Below, piece by piece: positions 51,767-62,458 of a DNA stretch of 64,000 nt (the first letter of the stretch is position 1; each line of letters begins with the position of its first letter). The stretch spans positions 424,690 to 488,689 of the forward strand of contig NZ_ATXB01000002.1 of NCBI RefSeq assembly GCF_000421465.1, written 5' to 3'. A program made the translations under genes and the position numbers. The notes under the pieces were generated by a model. The model was not told where the DNA came from, made no database searches, and was given only the letters and a program-made list of their open reading frames with translations. The stretch comes from Methylohalobius crimeensis 10Ki (GTDB lineage Bacteria > Pseudomonadota > Gammaproteobacteria > Methylococcales > Methylothermaceae).

Positions 51767-51932
51767 ATCGGCCCGTCTGGGCTTGTGGCAAGTTTGTGGC
51801 GAAAACGCACCAGCACACCCGGCGTGGAGCCCGTCGATTTCACCGCGTTTTGCCCGACACAGCCTCCTCGCACTTGAGTCTTGGAAGCCCGATAGACGCT
51901 CCACGGGAAGTTTCGCCACAACATTTGCCACA
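51712..51932. repeat. Cluster of TGTGGC(A/G)A repeats in three pairs
   Basis: Six copies of TGTGGCAA/TGTGGCGAA occur as pairs: 51712 and 51723, 51784 and 51795, and, inverted, 51911-51920 and 51924-51932. Within each pair the copies are about one helical turn apart. The second and third pairs are inverted repeats of each other across about 105 bases. Such arrays are typical of protein-binding sites. The 51767-52046 gap otherwise contains only a palindrome GGCTCAC-CCA-GTGAGCC (51956-51972). Confidence 0.6.
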
Positions 51933-52046
51933 ATTCGTTTGCTGTCCGGCGCTTAGGCTCACCCAGTGAGCCACCACCCGTGCGAAAATTCACCCAGTGT
52001 GCAACCGCCGTCTCGGGGATTGCGTCCGAACGCGTTTTTGTCCATT

Positions 52047-52274
52047 ATGGCCAAAACGGCCACTTGGGATGCCCTCATGAAACACATGTCCGCCAAGGAC
52101 GCCAAGAACGGGTTTGGTTACTTGCTGGACACAGCCAGGGCTGAACCGGTGACCATCGAGAAGCACGGACGCGCTGTCGTCGTGGTGCTCTCGGTCGAAG
52201 AGTATGAACGCCTCAGGGGCCTGGACGACACCTTGCCCCCTCAAGCGCCGAAGCCAGAACAACAAGGAGCCTAG
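52047..52274 (+). CDS. Phd/YefM-family antitoxin, orphan
   Basis: Two starts are possible, at 52047 (MAKTATWDALMKHMSAKDAK) and 52077; neither has a strong ribosome binding site. The protein has the Phd/YefM pattern SAKDAKNGFGYLLDTARAEP, VTIEKHGRAVVVVLSVEEYE. No toxin gene follows: hsdM starts 3 bases after its stop. It may act as a transcriptional regulator of the restriction operon, or be the remnant of a toxin-antitoxin pair. Confidence 0.8.
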   Translation: MAKTATWDALMKHMSAKDAKNGFGYLLDTARAEPVTIEKHGRAVVVVLSVEEYERLRGLDDTLPPQAPKPEQQGA

Positions 52275-52277
52275 CCT

Positions 52278-53858
52278 ATGCCTCGTGGACGTCCGCGCGC
52301 GAGCGACAAGAAAGAAAACGCGCAGAAGAGCGGCAATGGCGGAAACCTTGATTTCGAAAGCAAGCTTTGGGCAACCGCCGACAAGCTGCGCGGCAACATG
52401 GAGCCTTCGGACTACAAGCATGTCGCTCTGGGGCTGATCTTCCTCAAATACATCTCCGACGCCTTCGAGGCCAAGCGCGAGGCCCTGCTTGCCGAAGATC
52501 TCGCCGACCCGGAAGACCCGGAGGAGTACCTCGCCGAGAACGTCTTCTGGGTGCCCAAGGAGGCCCGCTGGTCTCATCTCCAAGCCAACGCCAAGCAGGC
52601 GACGATTGGTAAACAGATCGATGACGCCATGCTGGCGATTGAGTCAAACAACGCCTCGCTCAAAGGTGTCTTGCCGAAGGACTACGCCCGCCCGGCCTTG
52701 AACAAGGTCATGCTCGGTGAGTTGATCGACCTCATCAGCGGCATTGGCATGGGCGAAGAGGCGGACCGCTCCAAGGACATTCTTGGCCGCGTCTATGAAT
52801 ATTTCCTCGGCGGTTTCGCCGGAGCGGAAGGCAAACGTGGCGGAGAGTTCTACACGCCCCGGTCTGTCGTGCGCCTTCTGGTCGAAATGCTGGAGCCCTA
52901 CAAGGGACGGGTCTATGACCCCTGTTGTGGGTCCGGCGGCATGTTCGTCCAGTCCGAGAAGTTTGTCGAGCAGCATGGCGGGCGCATCGGCGATATCGCC
53001 ATCTACGGACAGGAAAGCAACTACACGACCTGGCGGCTGTGCAAAATGAATCTCGCCGTGCGGGGCATTGACGCCGATATCCGCTGGAACAATGAAGGCA
53101 GCTTTCACAAGGACGAGTTGAAAGACCTAAGGGCCGACCACATCCTCGCCAATCCGCCTTTCAACATCTCCGACTGGGGCGGCGACCGTCTACGCGAGGA
53201 TGGCCGCTGGAAGTACGGCGTACCGCCGGTCGGTAACGCCAACTACGCATGGCTTCAACACATCCTGCACCACCTTGCGCCCCACGGCACCGCCGGTGTG
53301 GTTCTGGCCAACGGTTCCATGTCCTCCGCCCAGTCCGGGGAGGGTGAGATCCGCCGCGCCATGGGCGAGGGCGATGTGGTGGATTGCATGATTGCTTTGC
53401 CGGGACAGCTTTTCTACTCCACCCAGATACCAGCCTGCCTGTGGTTCCTCGCAAGAGACAAAAAGAACAACAAATTCCGTGACCGGCGAGGACAGGTTCT
53501 GTTCATCGACGCCCGCAAGCTCGGTCACATGGTCGACCGTACCCGTCGGGAATTCTCGGAAGAAGATGTTGCAAAGATTTCCGCGACGTATCACGCCTGG
53601 CGTGGCGAAGAAGGCGCGGGTGACTACGAAGACATTCCCGGCTTCTGCAAGTCCGCCTCGTTGGAGGAGATCAGAGAACACAATCACGTTTTGACACCGG
53701 GGCGGTATGTTGGCGCGGCAGCAATAGAAGAAGACGATGTGCCTTTCGTGAAACGCTTCACGGCGCTCAAGGAGAAGCTGGACGAGCAGATTGCGCAAGG
53801 CGAAGAACTCGGCGCGCTAATCCAGGCTAAGTTGGAGGGGGTGGTCGCCGATGAGTGA
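52278..53858 (+). CDS. hsdM: Type I restriction-modification system, methyltransferase subunit HsdM
   Basis: The 526-residue protein has the HsdM N-terminal helical domain ([34 protein letters not shown]), the SAM motif [16 protein letters not shown] near residue 214, and the adenine methyltransferase motif IV NPPF near 292. It methylates adenine at the site chosen by HsdS and forms part of the restriction complex. It overlaps hsdS by 8 bases. Confidence 0.95.
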   Translation: MPRGRPRASDKKENAQKSGNGGNLDFESKLWATADKLRGNMEPSDYKHVALGLIFLKYISDAFEAKREALLAEDLADPEDPEEYLAENVFWVPKEARWSHLQANAKQATIGKQIDDAMLAIESNNASLKGVLPKDYARPALNKVMLGELIDLISGIGMGEEADRSKDILGRVYEYFLGGFAGAEGKRGGEFYTPRSVVRLLVEMLEPYKGRVYDPCCGSGGMFVQSEKFVEQHGGRIGDIAIYGQESNYTTWRLCKMNLAVRGIDADIRWNNEGSFHKDELKDLRADHILANPPFNISDWGGDRLREDGRWKYGVPPVGNANYAWLQHILHHLAPHGTAGVVLANGSMSSAQSGEGEIRRAMGEGDVVDCMIALPGQLFYSTQIPACLWFLARDKKNNKFRDRRGQVLFIDARKLGHMVDRTRREFSEEDVAKISATYHAWRGEEGAGDYEDIPGFCKSASLEEIREHNHVLTPGRYVGAAAIEEDDVPFVKRFTALKEKLDEQIAQGEELGALIQAKLEGVVADE

Positions 53859-55002
53859 GTGGGAACACGGTGTTTTGGGTGATCTCGTAGAGTTGAAACG
53901 TGGTTACGATCTTCCAAAAAAGAGACGTCAAAGTGGTCCCTTCCCGCTCGTGTCGTCGTCAGGCATCACCGATTATCACGCTGAAGCAATGGTCAAAGGA
54001 CCGGGTGTTATAACAGGGCGATACGGTACTCTTGGGCAAGTATTTTTTATTCAGGATGATTTTTGGCCTCTTAATACCACGCTTTATGTTCGAGATTTTA
54101 AGAATAACGATCCGCGTTTTGTGAGCTATTTTCTCCGGTCTATGGATTTTATGGCTTATTCTGACAAAGCTGCGGTTCCTGGACTGAACAGAAACCATCT
54201 TCATGTTGCGTCGATTTATTACCCGACAAGTTTGGAAGAACAGCAAAAAATTGCCGCCCTCCTCGGCGCTCTTGACGATAAGATCGAACTAAACTGCCAG
54301 ACCAACGAAACCTTGGAGGCGATGGCGCGGGCAATCTTCAAGGACTGGTTTGTTGATTTCGGACCTACACGAGCCAAGGCCGAAGGGCGAGAGCCCTATC
54401 TTGCCACGGAACTCTGGGACCTTTTCCCTGACGCTCTCGACGATGACGATAAGCCGATGGGATGGGAAGTAAGAAAATTGGAGGACTACCTGGAATTAGC
54501 TTACGGGAAGTCCCTTCCAGCAAAGCAGAGAAAGCTAGGGTCAGTCGCTGTTTACGGCTCCGGCGGTGTTGCTGGAACACACGATACGCCGTTGGTCGAA
54601 GGACCAGTTGTGATCGTTGGGCGAAAAGGTACTGTTGGGAGCCTTTACTGGGAGGACGGTCCGGCCTTCCCAATAGATACGGTTTTCTATGTAGTTCCTC
54701 GCGTCGGTTCGCTATTATTCAGTTACCATCTTTTATCCGTTCAGCCGCTGAAAGACATGAATACTGACGCGGCTGTTCCTGGCTTGAATCGCGGCAACGC
54801 ATATCGTCTGGAATTCCCGCGACCCGACGAGCAACTCATTCAAGCTTTCGAGAACTTGGTTGCTCCACTTTGGAAACGTCGGGCTGCGAACCTCAAGGAA
54901 GTCGAGACTCTCGCGCAGACGCGCGATCTGCTCCTGCCAAAACTCATGTCCGGCGAAATCCGCCTCCGCGATGCCGAGAAAGCCGTGGAGGCCGTCGCAT
55001 GA
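53851..55002 (+). CDS. hsdS: Type I restriction-modification system, specificity subunit HsdS
   Basis: The 383-residue protein has two target recognition domains, about 1-150 and 210-340, each ending in the DNA-contact pattern ([36 protein letters not shown]), separated by conserved helices ([40 protein letters not shown]). The C-terminal helix has [20 protein letters not shown]. The first recognition domain is visibly richer in A+T than its surroundings, as expected of exchanged domains. It overlaps the next gene by 4 bases (ATGA). Confidence 0.93.
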   Translation: MSEWEHGVLGDLVELKRGYDLPKKRRQSGPFPLVSSSGITDYHAEAMVKGPGVITGRYGTLGQVFFIQDDFWPLNTTLYVRDFKNNDPRFVSYFLRSMDFMAYSDKAAVPGLNRNHLHVASIYYPTSLEEQQKIAALLGALDDKIELNCQTNETLEAMARAIFKDWFVDFGPTRAKAEGREPYLATELWDLFPDALDDDDKPMGWEVRKLEDYLELAYGKSLPAKQRKLGSVAVYGSGGVAGTHDTPLVEGPVVIVGRKGTVGSLYWEDGPAFPIDTVFYVVPRVGSLLFSYHLLSVQPLKDMNTDAAVPGLNRGNAYRLEFPRPDEQLIQAFENLVAPLWKRRAANLKEVETLAQTRDLLLPKLMSGEIRLRDAEKAVEAVA

Positions 55003-55796
55003 CGGTTGCTTTGGGGGAGGAATGCTACAACCTTGGCGCGCCGCCCTGTAAGGGTGGCGGTCGCGCATGGACGGAAGAAGAGCTGGACGAAGCGCTAGAC
55101 GGGCAGGTCGCGGCACTCGTTTTCGACGAAGAGGGCAAAGCGGACATCGAGGAGCTTCTCGCCGGTGTCGCGGAAACCGAATTTGCGCAAGAGCAGCTTG
55201 CAGAAGCCCTTGCCGACCCTGACGAGATAGAGGACTGGCGCGTTGGCGAAGCAATCGCGGAAGCCTATCTGACCGAGCACAAAGATTGCCTGTTTCCCTG
55301 GCCGGATGGCCGCGATGAGCGCAAGAGCGGATCGAGTTTGCCAGGGGCCGATCTGGTCGGCATTCAGCACGATGCGGAAGGCGATCGCTTCGCCTTCGGG
55401 GAAGTGAAAACATCAGCAGAAGCCAAGCATCCGCCCGGTGCTGTTTATGGCCGTACCGGTCTGAAACAACAGCTCGAAGAGCTGCGGGACAAAGCCAGTA
55501 TCCGGCACGACCTTTTCAAGTATCTCGGCCATCGTGCCAAGAACGCGACTTGGCTGGAACGTTTCAAGACGGCAACCAAGCGTTATCTTGAGAATACATC
55601 CGATGTGCAGCTTTTCGGCGTCCTTGTGCGTGATGTCGATCCCCATGAGGACGATGTGTGCGCGCGAGTCGAGAAACTCGGGGACAACTGCCCGGCAGGT
55701 ACCGAGATAGAGTTGCTCGCCTTGTATTTACCGGCGGGCTCTATCGGCGATTTGGCATCCAAGGCCTTGGCGACACGGACGGGAGGCAGCGCATGA
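54999..55796 (+). CDS. PD-(D/E)xK nuclease-like protein inside the hsd operon
   Basis: The start at 54999 overlaps the hsdS stop. The 265-residue protein has an acidic helical first half, then GADLVGIQHDAEGDRFAFGE followed by VKTS, i.e. an Asp near residue 116 and a Glu-x-Lys near 134 as in PD-(D/E)xK nucleases. Further on are GAVYGRTGLKQQLEELRDKA and HDLFKYLGHR. I do not recognise a named family. Its pairing with a helicase gene recalls HamA-HamB (Hachiman) and AbpA-AbpB, but sequence identity with HamA cannot be claimed. Confidence 0.7.
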   Translation: MTVALGEECYNLGAPPCKGGGRAWTEEELDEALDGQVAALVFDEEGKADIEELLAGVAETEFAQEQLAEALADPDEIEDWRVGEAIAEAYLTEHKDCLFPWPDGRDERKSGSSLPGADLVGIQHDAEGDRFAFGEVKTSAEAKHPPGAVYGRTGLKQQLEELRDKASIRHDLFKYLGHRAKNATWLERFKTATKRYLENTSDVQLFGVLVRDVDPHEDDVCARVEKLGDNCPAGTEIELLALYLPAGSIGDLASKALATRTGGSA

Positions 55797-58700
55797 CTGT
55801 CTCCGCTGCTGCCCTTGAAGCCCTCCAGTCCCACTGGGCACTAAGCGCCATCGGCCAGGAAGAGCGAGCCCGTGCCGCCGAGCTGGTCAATGAGCGGTTG
55901 GTGCGGCGCGCCGTCGGTCGTCAGATCGATTTCGCGTTCGCGGAGGCTGACACCGACGATGCGTTGCTCGATCGTGTCGCACTTGCCTATGAAATGGCGG
56001 CAATCGAGGGGCTCGATGCACTGAGTCGCCCCTCAGGTGGCGATAACGCTTTGAGGGATCAAGCCACGGCGGCTTCACATCATGCGTTCGACATTCGCCG
56101 CCTGGCGGAGATACCGGAAGGCACGCAAGAGCGTATCTTCCATGTTTTGCAGCTCTCGGCGCTCGCTTATTGCGGTGACCGTTGGTCGGACTTGCGACGC
56201 TGGTTTACCGAGAACAGATCGGCAATCTCGATTCCAAGCGTGGCCGAAGCGCCATGGGACAGGCGGCTTCTATACCGGTTGTTCGAGTGCTGGGTTCGCC
56301 TCTTCCGCAAGGAGGGCTGGGATGATCTGGATCGCATCCGAGAAATCATCGCCGGGCTTCGGGAAGACCAGCGATCGCAGGAGGCGGCAAGGCTCGCGAA
56401 TGGTTCAGCGGCGGAAGACCGAGCGGTCGCGTTGCGCCTGATCGCCCTCTACCACTGGGCCAAAGGGACCGAGGTCCTTGCCGAATACATGCTTCAAGGT
56501 CAGTCCCAGGCAGTCTTTGCCGATCTCGACAAGCATTTCGAGTCCGGCATCAAGGCAGCGACCGCGTCGGGCGACGCTCAGCATGAAGTGATCCTTCGCT
56601 GGCTACACGCCGCTAGCCGGATCATGGTCACCAATTCCCTATGGTGGGGAACGCGCACCGTTAATTCCCGCGTGTCCGAATTCGTCAAGGCACTGACCAA
56701 ACGCGAGCATCAGGCGATGTTCGAGCTGTTGCCACCGCAGCGGACCGCCCTGCTTGAGCAAGGGCTCCTCGATCAGGCCAAGACGGCGATCGTAATCGAC
56801 ATGCCGACCTCCGGCGGCAAGACACTGCTGGCACAGTTTCGGATTCTCCAGGCCCTTAACCAGTTCGACGCAGACAAGGGCTGGGTTGCGTATGTCGCGC
56901 CGACAAGAGCCCTGACAGCCCAGGTTACCCGGCGGCTTCGCCGGGATTTCGAGCCCATCGGATTAAGGGTAGAGCAGCTCAGCGGTGCCATTGAAGTCGA
57001 TGCCTTTGAAGAAGAACTGCTGACCGATCAGGAGAAGCCTTTCGATGTGCTCGTGGCTACACCCGAGAAGCTATCGCTGGTCATTCGCAACAAGAATGTG
57101 CCGCGTCCGCTCGCCCTTGTCGTCATGGATGAAGCGCACAACCTTGAAACCGAGGCCCGAGGCCTTCGTATCGAGTTTCTCCTTGCGACGATCAAGCGAG
57201 ATTGTCCGCAGGCGAACTTCCTGCTTCTGATGCCCTATGTCGAGAGCAGCGAGACCGTGGCGCGCTGGCTTGCGCAGGACATCGATGCCGGTAAGGCGAT
57301 CAGTTTCAGTACAACGGCCTGGAAACCCAATGAGCGGATCGTCGGTCTTTACCGGGCTATCGCTGATGACAGCGAGCGGGCTGGTTGGCGGCTTGACTAC
57401 GAGACCCTGACCGTCACCGAAAGAGCCATGAAGTTGCGCGGCACGCACCGTGCGGGCAATTGCAGGCCCATTGATGTGCCGAAGAGCAAAGTGCTCGACA
57501 AAGGGCAGCAGAAGGGATTCGGTTTGCAGACCGCAGCCATGGCTTCCGTCATGTCGGCTCGTGGTACAAGCATTGCGGTCGCCAATAGTATTCCTACCGT
57601 CTGGTCGATGGCGCGGCATGCCGCTGAAAGCGTCCCGGAATTTGAAAGTGTCCCGGACGACGTGCAATTGGTGCAAAACTTTCTGAGGACTGAGGTCAGT
57701 CCTCAGTTCGAACTGATCGACATGCTCGACCATGGCGTCGGCGTTCACCATGCCGGGTTGTCTGATGAAATCCGCACGCTCATGGAGTGGCTTGCGGAAT
57801 CGGGCCATCTTCGCGTCTTGTGCGCGACCTCGACTATAGCTCAAGGGATCAACTTCCCGGTTTCCTCGATATTCCTGCAATCCCACAAGCTGCCCTACGG
57901 CGTTGAAATGAGTCCCCGAGAGTTTTGGAACCTCGCAAGTCGGGCAGGACGGATCGCTCAGGACAGTGTTGGTGTAGTGGGACTGGCTGAAGGGTCCGAT
58001 CGGGCAGCAAAGATTGATTTTCTGAGCCGTGCAACAGGCGCTCTTGCATCGCGCCTGGTTGCGCTTCTCGACCAGCTCGCCGCGCAGGGACAGCTCAACA
58101 ATCTCGATGCTGTTCTCTGGCAGGACCAGTGGGAAGATTTCCGTTGCTATGTTGCCCACCTCTGGGCCGAAAAGAAAAACCTCGATGCGGTGCTCGCCGA
58201 ATCCGAGCAGCTTCTTAGGCAGACCTATGGCTATACAACCATGCGCAATGATCCCGCGCAGCGCGATAAGGCCGATGCTTTGCTGGATGCGACGAAGAGC
58301 TACGCGCGCAGGCTCGCCGATATGCCAGGGGCGGCAGAGCTGGCGGATTCCACCGGCTTTTCGCCGGAAGGTGTGCAGAAGGCCATGGCCGGAATGCGCA
58401 ATCTCGAAGAACAGTTGAGGCCGGATGACTGGGCACCGGATAGCCTGTTTGGCGAGGTCGGGCGCATGGCCGATCTGTTCGGCGTCATGCTGAAGGTGCC
58501 CCAACTCAAGCAACAGCTCGAAGAGATCGGCGGCGACGGGTTCGACTATGCCCATCTTTCCAATATCACTCGCGACTGGGTCAATGGTGCGCGGCTGGAC
58601 GACATTGCAAGAACCTATTTTTCTCACGATGCCGCTCGTTCGGAAACCGAAGCCTTTACCGACGCCTGCAAGGCGATCTACCGCGCCATCGTCAATAACG

Positions 58701-59056
58701 GAACCTGGGGTGTATCGGCCCTGAGCCGTGTCTCCGGGATGGACTTCGAAGGTATGAGTGAGGCCGAGCGCCGCCGGATCAACGCTTTGCCCGCGATGAT
58801 CTATCACGGGGTTCGCACCGAGGACGCCGTTTTGATGCGGATGAACGCCGCGCCGCGCAGCGCGGCCGAAGAGCTTGGCTCGCTCTATAAAGAGGCCTTC
58901 GGCAACGATGAAAGCCGTTATTCTGTGGGCAAAGCGCGCAGCTTCCTGAAAGAGATGTCACCGAGGGAATGGAACCGCGCAAGGCCTGCTGATGCGGCCC
59001 TGAGCGGCGCTGGATACAAAAAGATCTGGGAAGTCCTGTCCGGGGAGGGAGCCTGA
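55793..59056 (+). CDS. Ski2-like superfamily 2 helicase inside the hsd operon
   Basis: The start at 55793 overlaps the nuclease-like gene's stop (ATGA). The 1087-residue protein has a helical N-terminal domain of about 300 residues, then helicase motifs: Walker [16 protein letters not shown] near 337, [45 protein letters not shown] near 446, and [42 protein letters not shown] from the second RecA domain. The layout is like Ski2/HamB-type helicases. hsdR begins 2 bases after its stop. Confidence 0.85.
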   Translation: MTVSAAALEALQSHWALSAIGQEERARAAELVNERLVRRAVGRQIDFAFAEADTDDALLDRVALAYEMAAIEGLDALSRPSGGDNALRDQATAASHHAFDIRRLAEIPEGTQERIFHVLQLSALAYCGDRWSDLRRWFTENRSAISIPSVAEAPWDRRLLYRLFECWVRLFRKEGWDDLDRIREIIAGLREDQRSQEAARLANGSAAEDRAVALRLIALYHWAKGTEVLAEYMLQGQSQAVFADLDKHFESGIKAATASGDAQHEVILRWLHAASRIMVTNSLWWGTRTVNSRVSEFVKALTKREHQAMFELLPPQRTALLEQGLLDQAKTAIVIDMPTSGGKTLLAQFRILQALNQFDADKGWVAYVAPTRALTAQVTRRLRRDFEPIGLRVEQLSGAIEVDAFEEELLTDQEKPFDVLVATPEKLSLVIRNKNVPRPLALVVMDEAHNLETEARGLRIEFLLATIKRDCPQANFLLLMPYVESSETVARWLAQDIDAGKAISFSTTAWKPNERIVGLYRAIADDSERAGWRLDYETLTVTERAMKLRGTHRAGNCRPIDVPKSKVLDKGQQKGFGLQTAAMASVMSARGTSIAVANSIPTVWSMARHAAESVPEFESVPDDVQLVQNFLRTEVSPQFELIDMLDHGVGVHHAGLSDEIRTLMEWLAESGHLRVLCATSTIAQGINFPVSSIFLQSHKLPYGVEMSPREFWNLASRAGRIAQDSVGVVGLAEGSDRAAKIDFLSRATGALASRLVALLDQLAAQGQLNNLDAVLWQDQWEDFRCYVAHLWAEKKNLDAVLAESEQLLRQTYGYTTMRNDPAQRDKADALLDATKSYARRLADMPGAAELADSTGFSPEGVQKAMAGMRNLEEQLRPDDWAPDSLFGEVGRMADLFGVMLKVPQLKQQLEEIGGDGFDYAHLSNITRDWVNGARLDDIARTYFSHDAARSETEAFTDACKAIYRAIVNNGTWGVSALSRVSGMDFEGMSEAERRRINALPAMIYHGVRTEDAVLMRMNAAPRSAAEELGSLYKEAFGNDESRYSVGKARSFLKEMSPREWNRARPADAALSGAGYKKIWEVLSGEGA

Positions 59057-59058
59057 CC

Positions 59059-62000
59059 ATGCCGAAATTCGCTGAAAGCCATGTCGAGGATGCGGCTCTT
59101 TCCTGGCTCGAAGAGCTTGGGTACAGCGTGGCACACGGCCCGGATATCGGCCCGGACGGCACAAGCCCTGAGCGGGCCAGCTATGGCGACGTGGTTCTGG
59201 TGGACCGGCTGCGTGCGGCGCTTGAGTCGCTCAACCCCCACCTTCCGGCGGATACGCTGGACGAAGCACTCAAGAAGATTCAGCAGACCGAAACGCCCTC
59301 GCTTGTGGAAGAGAACCGGCGACTGCATCGGATTCTCGTTGACGGACTTGATGTCGAGATCACGCGGGAAGACGGCTCGGTTGGAGGCGATACGGTCCGG
59401 TTGGTCGATTTCGGAAACCCGGACAACAACGACTGGCTGGCGGTCAATCAGTTCACTGTCATCGAACATCAGAGCAATCGCCGCCCGGATGTCGTTCTGT
59501 TCGTCAACGGTCTTCCGATTGCAGTGCTTGAGTTGAAGAACCCCGGTGATGAGAACGCGACCTTGGAAGGCGCGTTCAACCAGCTCCAGACCTACAAGGG
59601 CCAGATTCCCTCGCTCTTCCGCACCAATGCCCTGCTCGTCACGTCCGACGGGCTTCATGCCCGCGTGGGCTCGTTGACCGCCGACATCGAGCGTTTCATG
59701 CCCTGGCGGACGGTCGATGGCTCCGAGATCGCCCCGAAAGGTTCGCCCGAGCTGGGTACGGTCATCGAAGGCGTGTTCGAGAAGAACCGTCTTCTCTCGT
59801 TGATCCGCGACTTCACGGTCTTCGGCGACACCGGGGCCGGCCTCGTCAAGATCGTGGCCGGTTACCATCAGTTCCATGCCGTGCGCCGCGCCGTGGCCTC
59901 CACAATACGCGCCATACCGGTTGCGACTGGAGAAGTGGCCGAAGACCCGGCGGATTATGGACTGCCGTCGGTCGCATCGCAGGAAAGAGGGGATCGCCGT
60001 ATCGGCGTCATCTGGCATACACAGGGCTCTGGCAAGAGCCTGCTCATGGCATTCTATGCTGGGCAGATCATCGCCCATCCCGCCATGGAGAACCCGACGC
60101 TCGTCATCATCACCGACCGCAACGATCTCGACGACCAGCTCTACGGCACGTTCAGCATGTGCAAGGATTTACTCCGGCAGACACCGCAGCAAGCGGAAAG
60201 CCGCGAAGACCTCCAGAAGGTTCTGACCCGCCCCTCGGGCGGCGTCGTCTTCACGACCATACAAAAGTTTTCGCCGACTTCGGGTGAAAACGACTACCGG
60301 GCGCTTACCGACCGACGGAACGTCATTGTCATCGCCGATGAGGCGCACCGAAGCCAGTACGGTTTCAAGGCGAAAGTCGAGCGCAAGACCGGCGAAATCT
60401 CTTACGGATTCGCCAAGTATCTGCGGGACGCCTTGCCGAACGCCTCCTTCATTGGCTTCACCGGGACGCCGATTGAGAAGGAGGACGTGAACACCCCGGC
60501 CGTCTTCGGCGAGTATATTGATGTCTATGACATCAACCGGGCGGTCGAGGACGGCGCGACCGTCCCGATCTACTACGAAAGCCGGTTGGCACGCATCGAA
60601 CTGAACGATGAGGAACGGCAGCTCATTGACGATGAAATCGCCGAACTGACCGAAGACGAAGCGCAGGATGAGCAGGAAAAGCTCAAGCGCAAATGGAGCA
60701 CCATCGAGGCTGTGGTGGGCTCGAAGGAGCGGCTGCGCATGGTCGCAGAAGACTTGGTGCAGCATTTTGAGGACCGGGTTGTCGGTATGGACGGCAAGGC
60801 GATGATTGTCTGCATGAGCCGCCGGATATGCGTCGCGCTCTACGACGAGATCGTCAAGCTCCGGCCAAGCTGGCACAGCGATGATGACGAGAAGGGCCTC
60901 GTCAAGATCGTTATGACGGGATCAGCCTCCGATCCGCGGCAATGGCAACCGCATATCGGCGGCAAGGCACGGCGCGAACTGCTCGCGAAAAGGGCGAAGG
61001 ACCCCGACGACGAACTCAAGCTCGTTATTGTCCGGGATATGTGGCTCACCGGGTTCGATGCCCCCTGCATGCACACCATGTATATCGACAAGCCCATGCA
61101 GGGCCACGGTCTCATGCAGGCCATCGCGCGGGTCAACCGCGTTTTCAGGGACAAGCCCGCCGGTCTCGTGGTCGATTACATCGGTATCGCCCAGAACCTC
61201 AAGAGCGCCCTGGGGCAGTATTCAAAGGACGACCGCAAGCATGCCGGTATCGACGAGGCCCAGGCGGTGGCGGTCATGCTCGAAAAGTATGAGATCGTCC
61301 GCGATATGTTCCACGGCTTCGATTACCAGCGCGGCCTAACCGGTACGCCTCAGGACCGTCTTGCTGTGATGGCCGAGGCCATCGAATGGGTCCTGGACAT
61401 GCAGCAAAAAGACGCTGCGAAAGAAACCAGAGAAGGCAAGAAGCGGGCGCACCGGCGGTTTAACGACGCCGTGTTGGCGCTCTCGAAGGCCTTTGCGCTG
61501 GCCAGCGCCAGCGATGAAGCCCGCGAAATCCGGGACGAGGTAGGATTCTTCCAGACGATCCGGGCGGCACTTGCCAAGAGCGTTCCGGGCAAAGAAAAGA
61601 GCACGGCGGAACGGGACCTGGCCGTGCAGCAAATCGTCAGCCGGGCCGTAGTCTCGACCGAAATCGTGGACATTCTCGAAGCAGCGGGCGTCAAAACGCC
61701 GGACATCTCGATCCTGTCCAACGAGTTTCTTGCCGAAGTTCAGGGTATGGAGAAGAAGAACCTCGCCATGGAAGCACTGCGCAAGCTGCTCAACGGAGAG
61801 ATTCGCTCCCATGGCAAGACCAATGTGGTCCAGACCCGCGCATTCTCCGAGCGGCTTGAGGACGCCATCGCCCGCTACCACAACAATGCGATTACCACCG
61901 CGCAGGTTCTTCAGGAGTTGATCGATCTCGCTAAAGACATTCGCACAGCTCGGCAGCGCGGGGAAGAAGAAGGGCTCTCGCAAGAGGAGATCGCCTTCTA

Positions 62001-62262
62001 TGACGCGCTGGCCGAGAACGAAAGCGCCGTTGCAGTCATGGGTGATGAGAAGCTGCGTGTCATTGCCCATGAGCTGCTTGCGAACGTAAAGGGAAACGTA
62101 TCGGTCGACTGGGCGCATCGGGACTCTGCGCGCGCCCGCATGCGTGTATTGGTCAAGCGCATTCTGCGCAAATACGGCTATCCGCCGGATCTGCAAGAGG
62201 CGGCGGTGCAGACTGTACTACAGCAAGCCGAGGTGCTCTCGGAAATGTGGGCGGCAGCTTGA
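59059..62262 (+). CDS. hsdR: Type I restriction-modification system, endonuclease/translocase subunit HsdR
   Basis: The 1067-residue protein has the nuclease domain with [20 protein letters not shown] (Asp and Glu-x-Lys, about 143-160), Walker [11 protein letters not shown] near 324, [14 protein letters not shown] near 427, the [20 protein letters not shown] motif, and [20 protein letters not shown] of the second motor domain. It cuts unmethylated DNA after translocation. It closes the operon hsdM-hsdS-nuclease-helicase-hsdR. A further 196 bases separate it from the next intact gene. Confidence 0.95.
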   Translation: MPKFAESHVEDAALSWLEELGYSVAHGPDIGPDGTSPERASYGDVVLVDRLRAALESLNPHLPADTLDEALKKIQQTETPSLVEENRRLHRILVDGLDVEITREDGSVGGDTVRLVDFGNPDNNDWLAVNQFTVIEHQSNRRPDVVLFVNGLPIAVLELKNPGDENATLEGAFNQLQTYKGQIPSLFRTNALLVTSDGLHARVGSLTADIERFMPWRTVDGSEIAPKGSPELGTVIEGVFEKNRLLSLIRDFTVFGDTGAGLVKIVAGYHQFHAVRRAVASTIRAIPVATGEVAEDPADYGLPSVASQERGDRRIGVIWHTQGSGKSLLMAFYAGQIIAHPAMENPTLVIITDRNDLDDQLYGTFSMCKDLLRQTPQQAESREDLQKVLTRPSGGVVFTTIQKFSPTSGENDYRALTDRRNVIVIADEAHRSQYGFKAKVERKTGEISYGFAKYLRDALPNASFIGFTGTPIEKEDVNTPAVFGEYIDVYDINRAVEDGATVPIYYESRLARIELNDEERQLIDDEIAELTEDEAQDEQEKLKRKWSTIEAVVGSKERLRMVAEDLVQHFEDRVVGMDGKAMIVCMSRRICVALYDEIVKLRPSWHSDDDEKGLVKIVMTGSASDPRQWQPHIGGKARRELLAKRAKDPDDELKLVIVRDMWLTGFDAPCMHTMYIDKPMQGHGLMQAIARVNRVFRDKPAGLVVDYIGIAQNLKSALGQYSKDDRKHAGIDEAQAVAVMLEKYEIVRDMFHGFDYQRGLTGTPQDRLAVMAEAIEWVLDMQQKDAAKETREGKKRAHRRFNDAVLALSKAFALASASDEAREIRDEVGFFQTIRAALAKSVPGKEKSTAERDLAVQQIVSRAVVSTEIVDILEAAGVKTPDISILSNEFLAEVQGMEKKNLAMEALRKLLNGEIRSHGKTNVVQTRAFSERLEDAIARYHNNAITTAQVLQELIDLAKDIRTARQRGEEEGLSQEEIAFYDALAENESAVAVMGDEKLRVIAHELLANVKGNVSVDWAHRDSARARMRVLVKRILRKYGYPPDLQEAAVQTVLQQAEVLSEMWAAA

Positions 62263-62308
62263 TGTGGTAACTGTTGGGAAATATGGATCATAACCAAGTG
62301 AGGCCGTA

Positions 62309-62455
62309 ATGGATTTTTCAAAACTAGGAGCTCTAAAGGCAACTGAAAAGCCTACGGACCCGATCAGAATATTCGAGCGTCTTCCTAATCTGCCAGGGAC
62401 TCCGAATGACCTATGGCGGGGGCAGGCAGAAGCACTGGGAGATCGAAGGGGTTAG
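62309..62455 (+). pseudogene. N-terminal stump of a DEAD/DEAH helicase gene
   Basis: A 48-codon frame (MDFSKLGALKATEKPTDPIR, IFERLPNLPGTPNDLWRGQA) ends at a TAG after EALGDRRG. It reads like the start of a defence-associated SF2 helicase, where PNDLWRGQ is normally followed within about 30 residues by Walker A. That continuation is missing. A deletion seems to have removed the rest of the gene. The next gene's GTG lies 3 bases after the stop. Confidence 0.6.
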
Positions 62456-62458
62456 GGA

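Noticed and set aside
57071-58807. A 578-codon minus-strand frame inside the helicase gene
   Set aside because: The plus strand carries ordered helicase motifs over the same stretch.
54999-59056. Calling the inner pair a Hachiman system outright
   Set aside because: The gene plan fits, but I cannot match the small protein to HamA by sequence; only similarity of layout is claimed.
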